Below the pieces are notes generated by a model. That model worked only from the letters and a program-made list of their open reading frames with translations, did no database searches and was not told the origin of the DNA. Of a stretch of DNA of 64,000 nucleotides, positions 44,205 to 52,613 are shown one piece after another; within the stretch, counting starts at the first letter, position 1, and every line of letters starts with the position of its first letter. The DNA comes from Collinsella sp. (GTDB lineage Bacteria > Actinomycetota > Coriobacteriia > Coriobacteriales > Coriobacteriaceae). A program made the position numbers and the translations under genes. Where the stretch lies: positions 3,046 to 67,045 of the forward strand of contig DXMW01000018.1 in the NCBI GenBank assembly GCA_019414045.1, written 5' to 3'.

Positions 44205-47075
44205 TCACGCTCCCTGTGCGGCGAGCGCCGCGGTCAGGACGATGCCGGCGATCTTGGCGGCCTTGACGTCATGCTTGTCGTAATCCTCTAAGGCCACCGA
44301 GATAGCGACCGTGGGTGAATCGTAAGGTGCAAAGCCAACGAACATCGAGTTGACGTTGGTGCCGCCGGTTTCGGCCGAGCCGGTCTTGCCGGCGACCTTG
44401 ACGCCGGGGATTTGGGCATCGGTGCCGGTGCCGGACTGGACGACGGCAAGCATGGCCTGCTTGACCTGGTCGGCCGTGGCGGAGCTGACGGCCTGACCCA
44501 GCGAGCGGGACTGCGTGGTCTTGACCACAGTTCCGTCCGGGGCGAGTACCTGGGCTACAAAGTACGGGTCCATGACCACGCCACTGTTAGCGATGGCGGC
44601 GGCAATCACGGCGTTTTGCATGACGGTGGTCTGCGGGCCGGGCGTGTGGTCCATGCCGACAGGCTGGCCGGCGCCGGCCCAAGCGGTCTCCCACTCGGTC
44701 ATGAGCGACGGGTCTGCCATGATGGAGGCCGCGGAGGTCAGGTCCTGGCCGAGCTTTTGGCCGTAGCCAAAGGCGTTGGCAAACTGCACGAGCGTGTTTG
44801 CGCCAACTTCGTTTGCCACCTGGCCAAAGACGACGTTGGAGGACACGGCAAAGGCCTGCTGCAGGCTGATGGTGCCGTAGCTCTCGTTGGCATAGTTGGT
44901 GACCGGTGCGTTGCCGATGTCCATGGAGCCGGGCGCCTGGTAGGTGCTGGTAAGGCTGGCGGTGCCGGTCTCGAGTGCCGCGGAAAGCGTAACGACCTTA
45001 AACGTGGAGCCCGGCGTGTACAGCGCGTCCATGGCGCGATTGTACATAGAGCCGTCCTCGCCGCCGCCAGCCTGCAGTAGGGCGTCGATGTTGGTGTTGT
45101 CGTAGGTGGGCGAGCTGGCACATGCGAGCACCGCGCCGGTACGCGGGTCGATGACCACTACAGCGCCCTTAAAGCCCTTGAGTGCCTGCTCGGCCGCCGT
45201 CTGGATGCGCGAGTCGATGGTGAGCTTGGCGGTGTTGCCCGGCTGGGTCTGGCCCGCGAGCGACGCGATGGCGTTGTTCCAGCTGGAGTAGTCCTTAGAA
45301 CCGGTGAGCGTGTCGTTCATGACGCTCTCGATGGCGGTGGTGCCATACTGCTGGCTCACGTAGCCAACCACGTGCGCTGCCAGGTTACCGTTGGGGTAGG
45401 AGCGTACGTAGGTGCCGTCCTCCTGCTGCAGCGACTCGGCCAGCGTCACGCCGTCGGACGTGATGATGGAGCCGCGCTGGATGTACTTGGAGCGGGCGAT
45501 GGTGTGGTTGTTGGTCGGCATGTCCTGATAGTCCTTGGCCTTAATGACCTGGACATAGGTGAGGTTGCCGATAAGGATGGCGAACAGCGCCGTAAAGGCG
45601 AGCACCGCACGGGTTAGACGGTTGGCGAGCGCAACGCGGCCGAGCACACCGGATTCAGGCGTGTCGAGCAGGCGACGGCGCATGCGCGAGCCGACGGAAT
45701 GGCTGCCGCTGCCGTAGGAAGACGAGGTGGCAAAGCGCGTGCCCGTCGGGGCGGCGGCAGATGCGACCTGATCATCGGTGATGGCGGCCATGGTGCCGGT
45801 GCCGGTAAGCTCGGCCTCGCGTCCGGTCGCCTCGTCACCGGCGCGCAGCAGGAGCGCGACGATGATAAAGCTTGCCAGCAGCGAGGAACCGCCCTGGCTC
45901 ATAAAGGGTAGGGTGACGCCGGTCAGCGGGATCAGGCGGGTAACGCCGCCCACGATTAAAAAGGCCTGGAAGCTGATGGCGGCCGTAAGGCCCGTGGCGC
46001 TAAAGGCGGCGAGGTCGGATTTAGCGCGGGCAGCCGTGGTGAGGCCACGCACGGCAAAGAGCATAAACAGGATGAGCACGGCGCCGCCGCCCAAAAGGCC
46101 CATCTCCTCGCCGATGGCCGAGAAGATAAAGTCGGACTCGACGACAGGGATGTTGTTGGCCATGCCGTTGCCGATACCAACACCGACCAGGCCGCCATCG
46201 GCAAGCGAGAAGAGCGACTGGACGATCTGGTAGCCCTGGCCCTGGGCGTCCTTAAACGGATCGACCCAAACCTGGAAACGCACCTGAACGTGAGACAGGA
46301 ACTTGTAGGCGCCCACGGCTCCAACGGCTAAGAGCGCAAGGCCGATAACGACATACGAGAATCGTCCCGTGGCAACGTAGAGCATCAGCAAGAAGATGGT
46401 GTAGAACAGCACGGCCGAACCCAGATCGCGTTCGAAGACGACGACGAGCAGGCACACACCCCACACGGCAAACAGCGGCAGCAGCAGTCGCAGGCGAGGG
46501 ATCTTAAAGCCCAGGATCTTGCGGTTGGAGATGGAGAGCAGCTCGCGGTTCTCGGCCAGGTACCCGGCCAGGAACAGCACGATAAAGACCTTGGCGAACT
46601 CGCCGGGCTGGATGGTAAAGCCCGCGATGCGAATCCACAGCTTGGAGCCCGAGATCGTGGTGCCGATAAAGATAGGCAGCATCAACAGAATGATGCCGAT
46701 AATGCCAAAGGTGTACTTGTAGCGCATGACTACGTCGAGGTTCTTAACCAACGCGAGCGTTCCCACCATCAGGGCCACCGAGACAAACAGGATGATGAGC
46801 TGTGAGATGGCGAGAGCGGGGGCGAGACGCGTCACGAACGTGATGCCGATGCCCGAAAGCACAAAGACAATGGGCAGGATGGCGGGGTCGGCACCGGGCG
46901 CCAAGATGCGCACGGCAATGTGGGCCGCGGCAAAGGCGGCAAAGAGGCCGATCGGTACGGCGAGCGTCTCAAAGGAGATGGCAGCGCCCGCGGTGAGGAC
47001 GTACATCGCATACAGCAGGATGACGGGGAACGCCGAGGCGATGAGCAAGAGCAGCTCGGTGTTGCGGCGACTCAT
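44205..47075 (-). CDS. Fused RodA/FtsW (SEDS) and penicillin-binding protein
   Basis: This 956-aa polypeptide joins two normally separate proteins. Residues about 1-420 are a SEDS glycosyltransferase with ten or so helices (VVFERDLGSAVLF; FIFSAIGEEMGLLGG; LTGVTLPFMSQGGSS). After a Ser/Gly-rich linker (about 425-500) comes a transmembrane helix and a class B PBP with SxxK in TPGSTFKVV, SxN in VSSNVVF and KTG in VAGKTGSAETGG. Together they would polymerise and cross-link peptidoglycan. In other Actinobacteria rodA and pbpA are adjacent genes in this same position. The frame is unbroken between halves. The start at 47075 has AAAGGGAG upstream; a GTG at 47084 is possible. Confidence 0.93.
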   Translation of the reverse strand: MSRRNTELLLLIASAFPVILLYAMYVLTAGAAISFETLAVPIGLFAAFAAAHIAVRILAPGADPAILPIVFVLSGIGITFVTRLAPALAISQLIILFVSVALMVGTLALVKNLDVVMRYKYTFGIIGIILLMLPIFIGTTISGSKLWIRIAGFTIQPGEFAKVFIVLFLAGYLAENRELLSISNRKILGFKIPRLRLLLPLFAVWGVCLLVVVFERDLGSAVLFYTIFLLMLYVATGRFSYVVIGLALLAVGAVGAYKFLSHVQVRFQVWVDPFKDAQGQGYQIVQSLFSLADGGLVGVGIGNGMANNIPVVESDFIFSAIGEEMGLLGGGAVLILFMLFAVRGLTTAARAKSDLAAFSATGLTAAISFQAFLIVGGVTRLIPLTGVTLPFMSQGGSSLLASFIIVALLLRAGDEATGREAELTGTGTMAAITDDQVASAAAPTGTRFATSSSYGSGSHSVGSRMRRRLLDTPESGVLGRVALANRLTRAVLAFTALFAILIGNLTYVQVIKAKDYQDMPTNNHTIARSKYIQRGSIITSDGVTLAESLQQEDGTYVRSYPNGNLAAHVVGYVSQQYGTTAIESVMNDTLTGSKDYSSWNNAIASLAGQTQPGNTAKLTIDSRIQTAAEQALKGFKGAVVVIDPRTGAVLACASSPTYDNTNIDALLQAGGGEDGSMYNRAMDALYTPGSTFKVVTLSAALETGTASLTSTYQAPGSMDIGNAPVTNYANESYGTISLQQAFAVSSNVVFGQVANEVGANTLVQFANAFGYGQKLGQDLTSAASIMADPSLMTEWETAWAGAGQPVGMDHTPGPQTTVMQNAVIAAAIANSGVVMDPYFVAQVLAPDGTVVKTTQSRSLGQAVSSATADQVKQAMLAVVQSGTGTDAQIPGVKVAGKTGSAETGGTNVNSMFVGFAPYDSPTVAISVALEDYDKHDVKAAKIAGIVLTAALAAQGA

Positions 47076-47091
47076 AAGCGGCACTCCCTTT

Positions 47092-48891
47092 CTAGTTCTT
47101 TTCGGAGGCTTCGGCCTCGGCGGACTGTTCGGCGGTTTTCTCGGAATCTGATTCGGAGGTCGATCCCTGGTCGGTGTTGTCGCGAATCGTTTGCGCGTCG
47201 ATCACCTGGCGGGTCTGCTCCTCGTCGATCTGGTGGCGGTACTTGGATATCGTGTCCTGCGCATCGTCGACACTTGTTTGCGGAATGCCCGCCTTGAGGC
47301 GGTTTTGCGTGTCTTCGGGCAGGTCGGACAGCTTGATACTGGTTTCGCTTTCGAGCCAGTGGAGCTTGAGTCCGAGCGGCTTGCCGGGCAGGCCGCGCCA
47401 GACGGCGACATTGCCCTGGTAGGTACCCAGGTAGTACGAGCCGGTGACACCCGTGTAGGCCCAGATGGCAGCCGCCAGCACCAAGACGAGACCTAAGACG
47501 ACGCCGATGGTGACGTTGCGGCGACGCACGCGTTGCGCCTCGCGCATAACGCCATCGTCAACCAGGTCAACGACTACTACGGTCACGTTGTCGTGGCCGC
47601 CGGCGGCAAGCGCCGCGTCCACTAGGTTGTCGACGCAGATTTGCGCGGTTGAGGACTGCGTGGCGATGTTCTCGATATCGCTATCGGGAATCATGCTCGA
47701 AAGGCCGTCGGAGCACAGGATCAGGCGGTCGCCTTCCTCGATATGCAGAGTGAAGTGGTCGGCATACATGGCGGGGTCCGAGCCCAGCGCACGGGTGATG
47801 ACCGAGCGGTTTGGGTGGACGCGAGCCTCGTCTGCCGTAATCTCACCGGCGTCCACGAGCTCCTCCACGTAGGAGTGGTCGCGGGTCACGCGGATGAGCG
47901 TGCCCTCGTGGAGCAGGTAGGCGCGAGAGTCACCCACGTGGGCGATGGCGAGCGTGTCGTTTTCGATATAGGCGCAAGTGGCTGTGCAGCCCATGCCGGG
48001 CTTGCCCAGGCCGTTCAGGGCCGCCTCGATTACGGCGGCGTTGGCTGCCTCGACGGCTGCGGCCAGGCGTGCTGCGTCGGCGGACTGCGGGGCCGTCTTG
48101 GCAATAGTCTCGACGGCAATGGAAGAGGCTACCTCGCCGGCGGCGTGACCGCCCATGCCGTCGCATACGCAAAAGAGCGGCGACTGCACCAGGTAGGAAT
48201 CCTCATTGTGCGGGCGTACGCAGCCAACGTCAGAGCGGGCGCCCCACATGAGTTGCGTGGTGGTGCCGGCATCATAGGTCGAGTCGGTCTCGATGCGCTC
48301 CTCGGTCAGGGGCTCAAAGCTCATGGTCGAGCCGGGGTCTTTGAGCTTGGTCTCAACGGCGGCAACGTCGATCTCGGCTGTGTCACCGGGAGAGACGGTG
48401 TCGGTCTCGGCGTTTGATTCGGAATCGCCGGTGTCCGGGGAGCCGGGCTCCTCGGGCGCGCGGGCGGTCGACTCGTCGTCTTGCGGGCTGACGTCTATAG
48501 GCTCGGGCGCCGGCGTAGACGCGGGCGCAACCTCGGATGCCGGGGCTATGGGAAACGCCGGCGCGGCGGGCTCGGGTGCCGCAAACACCGCAGCGCTCTC
48601 GTTGATTGCCGCGGCGACAGGCTCTGCAAAGTGAGCCGGCGCCGAGGTTGCTTCGGGCGCTGTGGGCTGTTCCGCGGCATGTGCGCCGATGGGCGCCGCT
48701 ACGGCATCCTCTTCGTCCTCGTTATCGGCGAGATCCGAAATATCATGCGTTACATGCGAAAGAGGCAGGGAGAACACGGTGTCCTCGGGTTCCACGGGTG
48801 CGGAGCCCGCCGGAGCGGCGTGGGCCGCCGCAGCTGTGGCGGCAGCCGGTGCCTCGGTCATAGTCGCGGACTTGTTCTCCTCGTCGATCAT
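47092..48891 (-). CDS. pstP: PP2C-family protein phosphatase PstP with long N-terminal extension
   Basis: The 599-aa protein has a PP2C domain at about 205-440 with all metal-binding motifs (SDVGCVRPHNEDS, DGMGGHAAGE, HVGDSRAYL, LILCSDGLSS, GGHDNVTVV), a transmembrane helix (about 457-477) and an extracytoplasmic tail. Unusually, about 195 acidic Ala/Pro/Glu-rich residues precede the catalytic domain. The long start is supported by the ATGA overlap with fhaB. It would dephosphorylate the kinases and FHA proteins of this operon. The extension may be a phosphorylated docking tail. Confidence 0.94.
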   Translation of the reverse strand: MIDEENKSATMTEAPAAATAAAAHAAPAGSAPVEPEDTVFSLPLSHVTHDISDLADNEDEEDAVAAPIGAHAAEQPTAPEATSAPAHFAEPVAAAINESAAVFAAPEPAAPAFPIAPASEVAPASTPAPEPIDVSPQDDESTARAPEEPGSPDTGDSESNAETDTVSPGDTAEIDVAAVETKLKDPGSTMSFEPLTEERIETDSTYDAGTTTQLMWGARSDVGCVRPHNEDSYLVQSPLFCVCDGMGGHAAGEVASSIAVETIAKTAPQSADAARLAAAVEAANAAVIEAALNGLGKPGMGCTATCAYIENDTLAIAHVGDSRAYLLHEGTLIRVTRDHSYVEELVDAGEITADEARVHPNRSVITRALGSDPAMYADHFTLHIEEGDRLILCSDGLSSMIPDSDIENIATQSSTAQICVDNLVDAALAAGGHDNVTVVVVDLVDDGVMREAQRVRRRNVTIGVVLGLVLVLAAAIWAYTGVTGSYYLGTYQGNVAVWRGLPGKPLGLKLHWLESETSIKLSDLPEDTQNRLKAGIPQTSVDDAQDTISKYRHQIDEEQTRQVIDAQTIRDNTDQGSTSESDSEKTAEQSAEAEASEKN

Positions 48892-49304
48892 CGACGGTTC
48901 ACCTTCATGACCACATCGCCAATCTGGACTTCGTCGCCCTCGCGCAGCGTTGCGGGCTCCACAAGCTGGCGGCCGTTGACGAGCGTGCCGTTAAGCGAGT
49001 TGAGGTCCTCGATGATGAGCGCCGGGCCCTGCAGCGAAAAGCGCGCATGCGAGGCCGAGACGAATGGTTCGTTGATGCAGATGTCCGAAGACGGCGAGCG
49101 ACCGACGATGACGGGGCCGAGCATGTCTACGTGGATGCCGCGGATACCGCGCGGACCCTTGTCCACATCGATCGTCCAGATAGCCGAGTCGCGACGCTGC
49201 CCGCGCACAAGTCCCACGCCGGTCTTCATGACGGCGAACAGGAAGATATAGAGCAGGGCGACCAGGACGATGCGGCCTGCAAAAAGGACGATATCGATGT
49301 TCAT
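48888..49304 (-). CDS. fhaB: FHA-domain membrane protein FhaB
   Basis: The 138-aa protein has an N-terminal membrane helix (about 5-25) and a C-terminal FHA domain (about 55-135; VGRSPSSDICIN, SASHARF, DLNSLNGTLVNG) that reads phosphothreonine. Actinobacterial FhaB/FipA links the kinases to division and wall proteins. It overlaps pstP by four bases (ATGA) and follows fhaA by six bases. Confidence 0.95.
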   Translation of the reverse strand: MNIDIVLFAGRIVLVALLYIFLFAVMKTGVGLVRGQRRDSAIWTIDVDKGPRGIRGIHVDMLGPVIVGRSPSSDICINEPFVSASHARFSLQGPALIIEDLNSLNGTLVNGRQLVEPATLREGDEVQIGDVVMKVNRR

Positions 49305-49310
49305 AAGAGA

Positions 49311-50324
49311 CTATCCCCTAAATTCAAAGGTGCTCAGGCCAAACGTCAGCAGATCGCCGTTGCGCAGCGGGCAGCGCGTAATGCGGCGGTTGTTGACGAG
49401 CGTGCCGTTGGTGGAATTGAGATCCTCGATCGACCAATCCGAGCCCGTAAAGGTGAGCTGGGCGTGGCGGCGCGACACGTTGGGGTCGCGCAGGGCAATG
49501 TCGGAAACTGAGCGCTCGCGACCGATGGTCACCTGTGCGGAGGTGATGCTATGGCTCTCGCCGCTCACGACGTCGACGAGCTGGGCGAGCGGGCGCTGCG
49601 GGGCGCGAGTGCTCGCCATGTTGGAGGCGATGCCGGCTGCGGCGCCTAGGCCCACGGCGGCGCCGGTCGCGGCGGCTCCGCCCATGCCGGCAAGCGCGTC
49701 GCGCGAGACGGTCTGCGGCACCGGGATGGGTGCGGCGGCGGGGTCGGGGACGCTAGGCGCGAAGGGGTCTGCCATGGCAAGCGGGTCGGGAGCGGCGGCG
49801 CGAGGCGTCGGTTGCTGCTGGGGCATGGCGGCGGGGCGCTGCTGCTGCGGGGCAGCAAACTGCTGCTGGCCGGCGCGCGGGGCGCTGGCGGCACGGCTTG
49901 CCGCGGAGTTGTTTTGGCCCAGACCGTTTTGATAGGCGCGCTCTTCTTCGTACAGGCGGCCGAGCGTGGGGGCATCGACGTTCTCGGCAAAGACCGAGAA
50001 CTTGCCGGCGCGCAGCTGCGGATCGATCATAAAGCGCACGAGGGGCTCGCCGACAAAGACATAACGGCGCTTTTCGGCCTGCGCCTTCACAAACTCGCGG
50101 ACCTCGCGCGAAAGCTCGGGGTAGAACGGGGCGAGCATGGGATCGTCGTCGGCGGCGATCAGGATGGTATAGAGTGCCGGCGCCGTGTTGACGCCATTGA
50201 TCACCAGAGTCTGATCCTCCATGTCGCGAGCGGCCTGCTTGGCAAGCTTCTTAAAGGAGAACGGGGCACGGGTGGCACCGAAGATGCCGGCCACGTGGTC
50301 CTCGAAGATGTTCAGGAAGTTCAC
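49311..50324 (-). CDS. fhaA: FHA-domain protein FhaA
   Basis: The 337-aa protein has an N-terminal DUF3662 domain (1-125), a Pro/Gln/Ala-rich linker (about 140-235) and a C-terminal FHA domain (ITIGRERSVSDI, SRRHAQL, DLNSTNGTLVNN). In other Actinobacteria FhaA binds phosphorylated MviN/RodA partners and restrains wall synthesis. It overlaps the upstream kinase gene by four bases (ATGA). Confidence 0.96.
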   Translation of the reverse strand: MNFLNIFEDHVAGIFGATRAPFSFKKLAKQAARDMEDQTLVINGVNTAPALYTILIAADDDPMLAPFYPELSREVREFVKAQAEKRRYVFVGEPLVRFMIDPQLRAGKFSVFAENVDAPTLGRLYEEERAYQNGLGQNNSAASRAASAPRAGQQQFAAPQQQRPAAMPQQQPTPRAAAPDPLAMADPFAPSVPDPAAAPIPVPQTVSRDALAGMGGAAATGAAVGLGAAAGIASNMASTRAPQRPLAQLVDVVSGESHSITSAQVTIGRERSVSDIALRDPNVSRRHAQLTFTGSDWSIEDLNSTNGTLVNNRRITRCPLRNGDLLTFGLSTFEFRG

Positions 50325-52174
50325 GAAAGATCACTCTCCGTATAGGTTCTTTGGTATCCGAGCAAATATAGGCATATCCCAACGATTATAGAGGATAGGG
50401 TTCCCGCAACCGCCGCCTTGGCGACGACCGCGGCTGCAAGGCTGGCAATTTCCATATGGTGTGCAAGACAGGACGCCGCTGCGCAGCCGATGCCGGCGAC
50501 AGCGATGGCGGCGATTGCGGCAAGGTTTGAGCCCTGATCGGCACGCTTGGCATGGGCATTGAGCAGCGCAGATGACGCCGCGGCAGTTGCCGCTACCAGC
50601 ACAAAGGCAGCCCAAAGGAGTGGGTCTCCCAGCGCTGCGGCAACGTTACCGAGCCCCAGCACGCCTCCGGCTGAAAGCGCGACCGTGGCCAGACGGGCAA
50701 AAAGCACGCCCATGCCCGTTGCCGCGGCGGCGCTTGCCGGGCCAAGCCAAAATGACGCGACGCCGGCGGCGACCCCAGCTGCCAGGAAGGTGTTGCCAGT
50801 CAGACAGCCAAGCGCGAGTGCACAGGTGAGCGCGGCGCTCGCGGCAGCCTCGGTGCGACCCCAGGCGATCCACCAACCGGACATGGCGGCGGCAAAGATC
50901 GCCGCGACGGGCAACATCGACAGGATGCCCTGCGCCTGCATGGTGGCGTTGGCCATGAGCACCAAAAAGCCCACAGCCGAGATGGCCGAGCCGATCTGGG
51001 GGGCCAGGCCAGCCGCCGCTCCGATCGCGATGGCCGCAATGACCAGGCCGGGAAGCGCCGCGACCCCGGCCGTTTGCATCAGCAAAAAGCTAAAGGTGCC
51101 GCACGTTAGCGCCGAGATAGCGCGCATGGCGTAGTCGCGCGCATGGCTCCAGCGCGTGCCCGCCCAGCCGAGTGCGGGGTCGACCTCGATGGCGTCGTCC
51201 TCGTAGTACGACGGCTCGATATCGTCGAGCTCCTGCTCGTCATCCGAAAGCTCGCCAACCATTTGCTCCAGACTGCGACGGCCCTCGCGCACGCTGCCCA
51301 GACCGGCAAGGAGTTGGTCGCAAAATGCCTCGATGCTGTTGGGGCGGTCCTGCGGCATGGGGGAGAGCGCGCTCATGAGCGCGCTCTCGGCTCCCGGGGG
51401 AAAGTGTGGTATCAGCTCGCTGGGATAGGTGGCGCCGCCGATGATACGGCCGAGCGAGTCGGCGGGCGTGGCCGCCATAAAGGGAGCGCTGCCGCACAGG
51501 CCCTCGTAGATCACACAGGCGAGGGCAAAGACATCAGCGCGTTCGTCGACCGTGCCGGTCTCGATATCGAGCTGCTCGGGCGGCATGTAGCCGATGGTGC
51601 CGCCGCGCGAGCCGCCAAAGCCACCGGCGGACGACAGTCGCGCCATGCCAAAGTCGGTGAGCTTTACATTGCCCGAGTGGTCGATGAGCACGTTGGCGGG
51701 CTTAATGTCCAGGTGGAGTACGCCATTACTGTGGGCGAAGGTGAGCGCCTGGCCCAGGGCATCGGCAATGGCCGCGGCCTCGTCAAAGGTAAGTGAGTGG
51801 CCGTCCGCGCGGTGCAAAAACTCGGCCAGCGACATGCCATCGACATATTCCATAACCAGGTAGGCATAGGCTGTGTCGTGCGTAAAGTCGATGACCTGCA
51901 CGATGTTGGGATGTTGAAGCATGGCGGCAGTGTGCGCCTCGCGCAGGACATCCATGATGTCGCTAGCGGGCATGCCGGCACCGTTGATAAGGGGGATGCG
52001 CTTAATGGCGACGCGGCGGCGCAGGTGCGTGTCGCGGCAAATCTCGATGGAGCCAAAACCGCCGGTCGCAAGTGTCTCGAGCGGCTGGTACCGCTTGAGC
52101 AGCTCGCGAGAGCTGGTGCCCTCCAAAGGAACGTCCGGCGAGAACCGGGCGGTATGTTGCGAGAAAAGCGGCAT
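50321..52174 (-). CDS. Ser/Thr protein kinase with multi-pass membrane C-terminus
   Basis: The 617-aa protein starts with a kinase domain (about 27-290; ATGGFGSIEI, VAIKRI, HLDIKPANVL, DFGMAR). The catalytic loop is HLD, not HRD, so activation-loop control may differ. After an acidic linker (about 305-345) come some ten hydrophobic Ala-rich helices (365-605) and a short tail. The usual kinase here (PknA) has a single helix, so this layout is unusual. Start at 52174 has GAGGG six bases upstream. It heads the operon, so it is co-expressed with FhaA, FhaB, PstP, RodA-PBP and PknB. Confidence 0.9.
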   Translation of the reverse strand: MPLFSQHTARFSPDVPLEGTSSRELLKRYQPLETLATGGFGSIEICRDTHLRRRVAIKRIPLINGAGMPASDIMDVLREAHTAAMLQHPNIVQVIDFTHDTAYAYLVMEYVDGMSLAEFLHRADGHSLTFDEAAAIADALGQALTFAHSNGVLHLDIKPANVLIDHSGNVKLTDFGMARLSSAGGFGGSRGGTIGYMPPEQLDIETGTVDERADVFALACVIYEGLCGSAPFMAATPADSLGRIIGGATYPSELIPHFPPGAESALMSALSPMPQDRPNSIEAFCDQLLAGLGSVREGRRSLEQMVGELSDDEQELDDIEPSYYEDDAIEVDPALGWAGTRWSHARDYAMRAISALTCGTFSFLLMQTAGVAALPGLVIAAIAIGAAAGLAPQIGSAISAVGFLVLMANATMQAQGILSMLPVAAIFAAAMSGWWIAWGRTEAAASAALTCALALGCLTGNTFLAAGVAAGVASFWLGPASAAAATGMGVLFARLATVALSAGGVLGLGNVAAALGDPLLWAAFVLVAATAAASSALLNAHAKRADQGSNLAAIAAIAVAGIGCAAASCLAHHMEIASLAAAVVAKAAVAGTLSSIIVGICLYLLGYQRTYTESDLS

Positions 52175-52330
52175 GGCCAACCCTCGTGCGTTTAAAGTTC
52201 GTTTGCGAGCGGCGGGCGCGGGGCCGAGCCGTTCGCGGTGGCATAGATGCTGCTAGTGTAGCACGCTCGGGCAGATGGCGAGGATAGCGGGATGCGAGGT
52301 GGCCCGATCGATTCGGCCCGTTTCGGCTCG

Positions 52331-52475
52331 TTTGGAAAGCGCATCTCAGTTTTCAGCCAAATTATGGGATGCGCTTTCCAAATGGGGTGGGCTGCGGAAA
52401 CTGCATCCCAGAATATTGCCCTGGAACGGGATGCGCTTTCCGAACCGGCGTCCAAAAGGAAACCGCATCCCGCTT
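52331..52475. repeat. Dispersed palindromic repeats (GGAAA-GCGCATCCC family)
   Basis: TTTGGAAAGCGCATC (52331-52345) is inverted at 52368-52382. Further units follow at 52395-52441 and near 52458-52472. The stretch 52411-52441 closely matches bases 9-39 at the window start. The 440-bp gap between the kinase operon and the next gene holds these repeats and a promoter, nothing else recognisable. Confidence 0.75.
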
Positions 52476-52588
52476 TGATGTGGGGACTGCGAACAAAAGC
52501 CGGACCGTGATCTGGCGCGGATTGGAGTTCGCCTGAATCATTGATGCTGGCTGGTGTGAGAACAGAGATAAACGAGCGGCTCGAGCGA

Positions 52589-52594
52589 TATAAT
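52589..52594 (+). promoter_or_regulatory. -10 box of the LuxR-type regulator
   Basis: TATAAT at 52589-52594 lies 20 bases before the ATG at 52614, so transcription would start only about ten bases before the coding region. It overlaps an alternative ATG at 52593, which argues for the downstream start. Confidence 0.5.
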
Positions 52595-52613
52595 GACACG
52601 CTATGGAGGCCGT

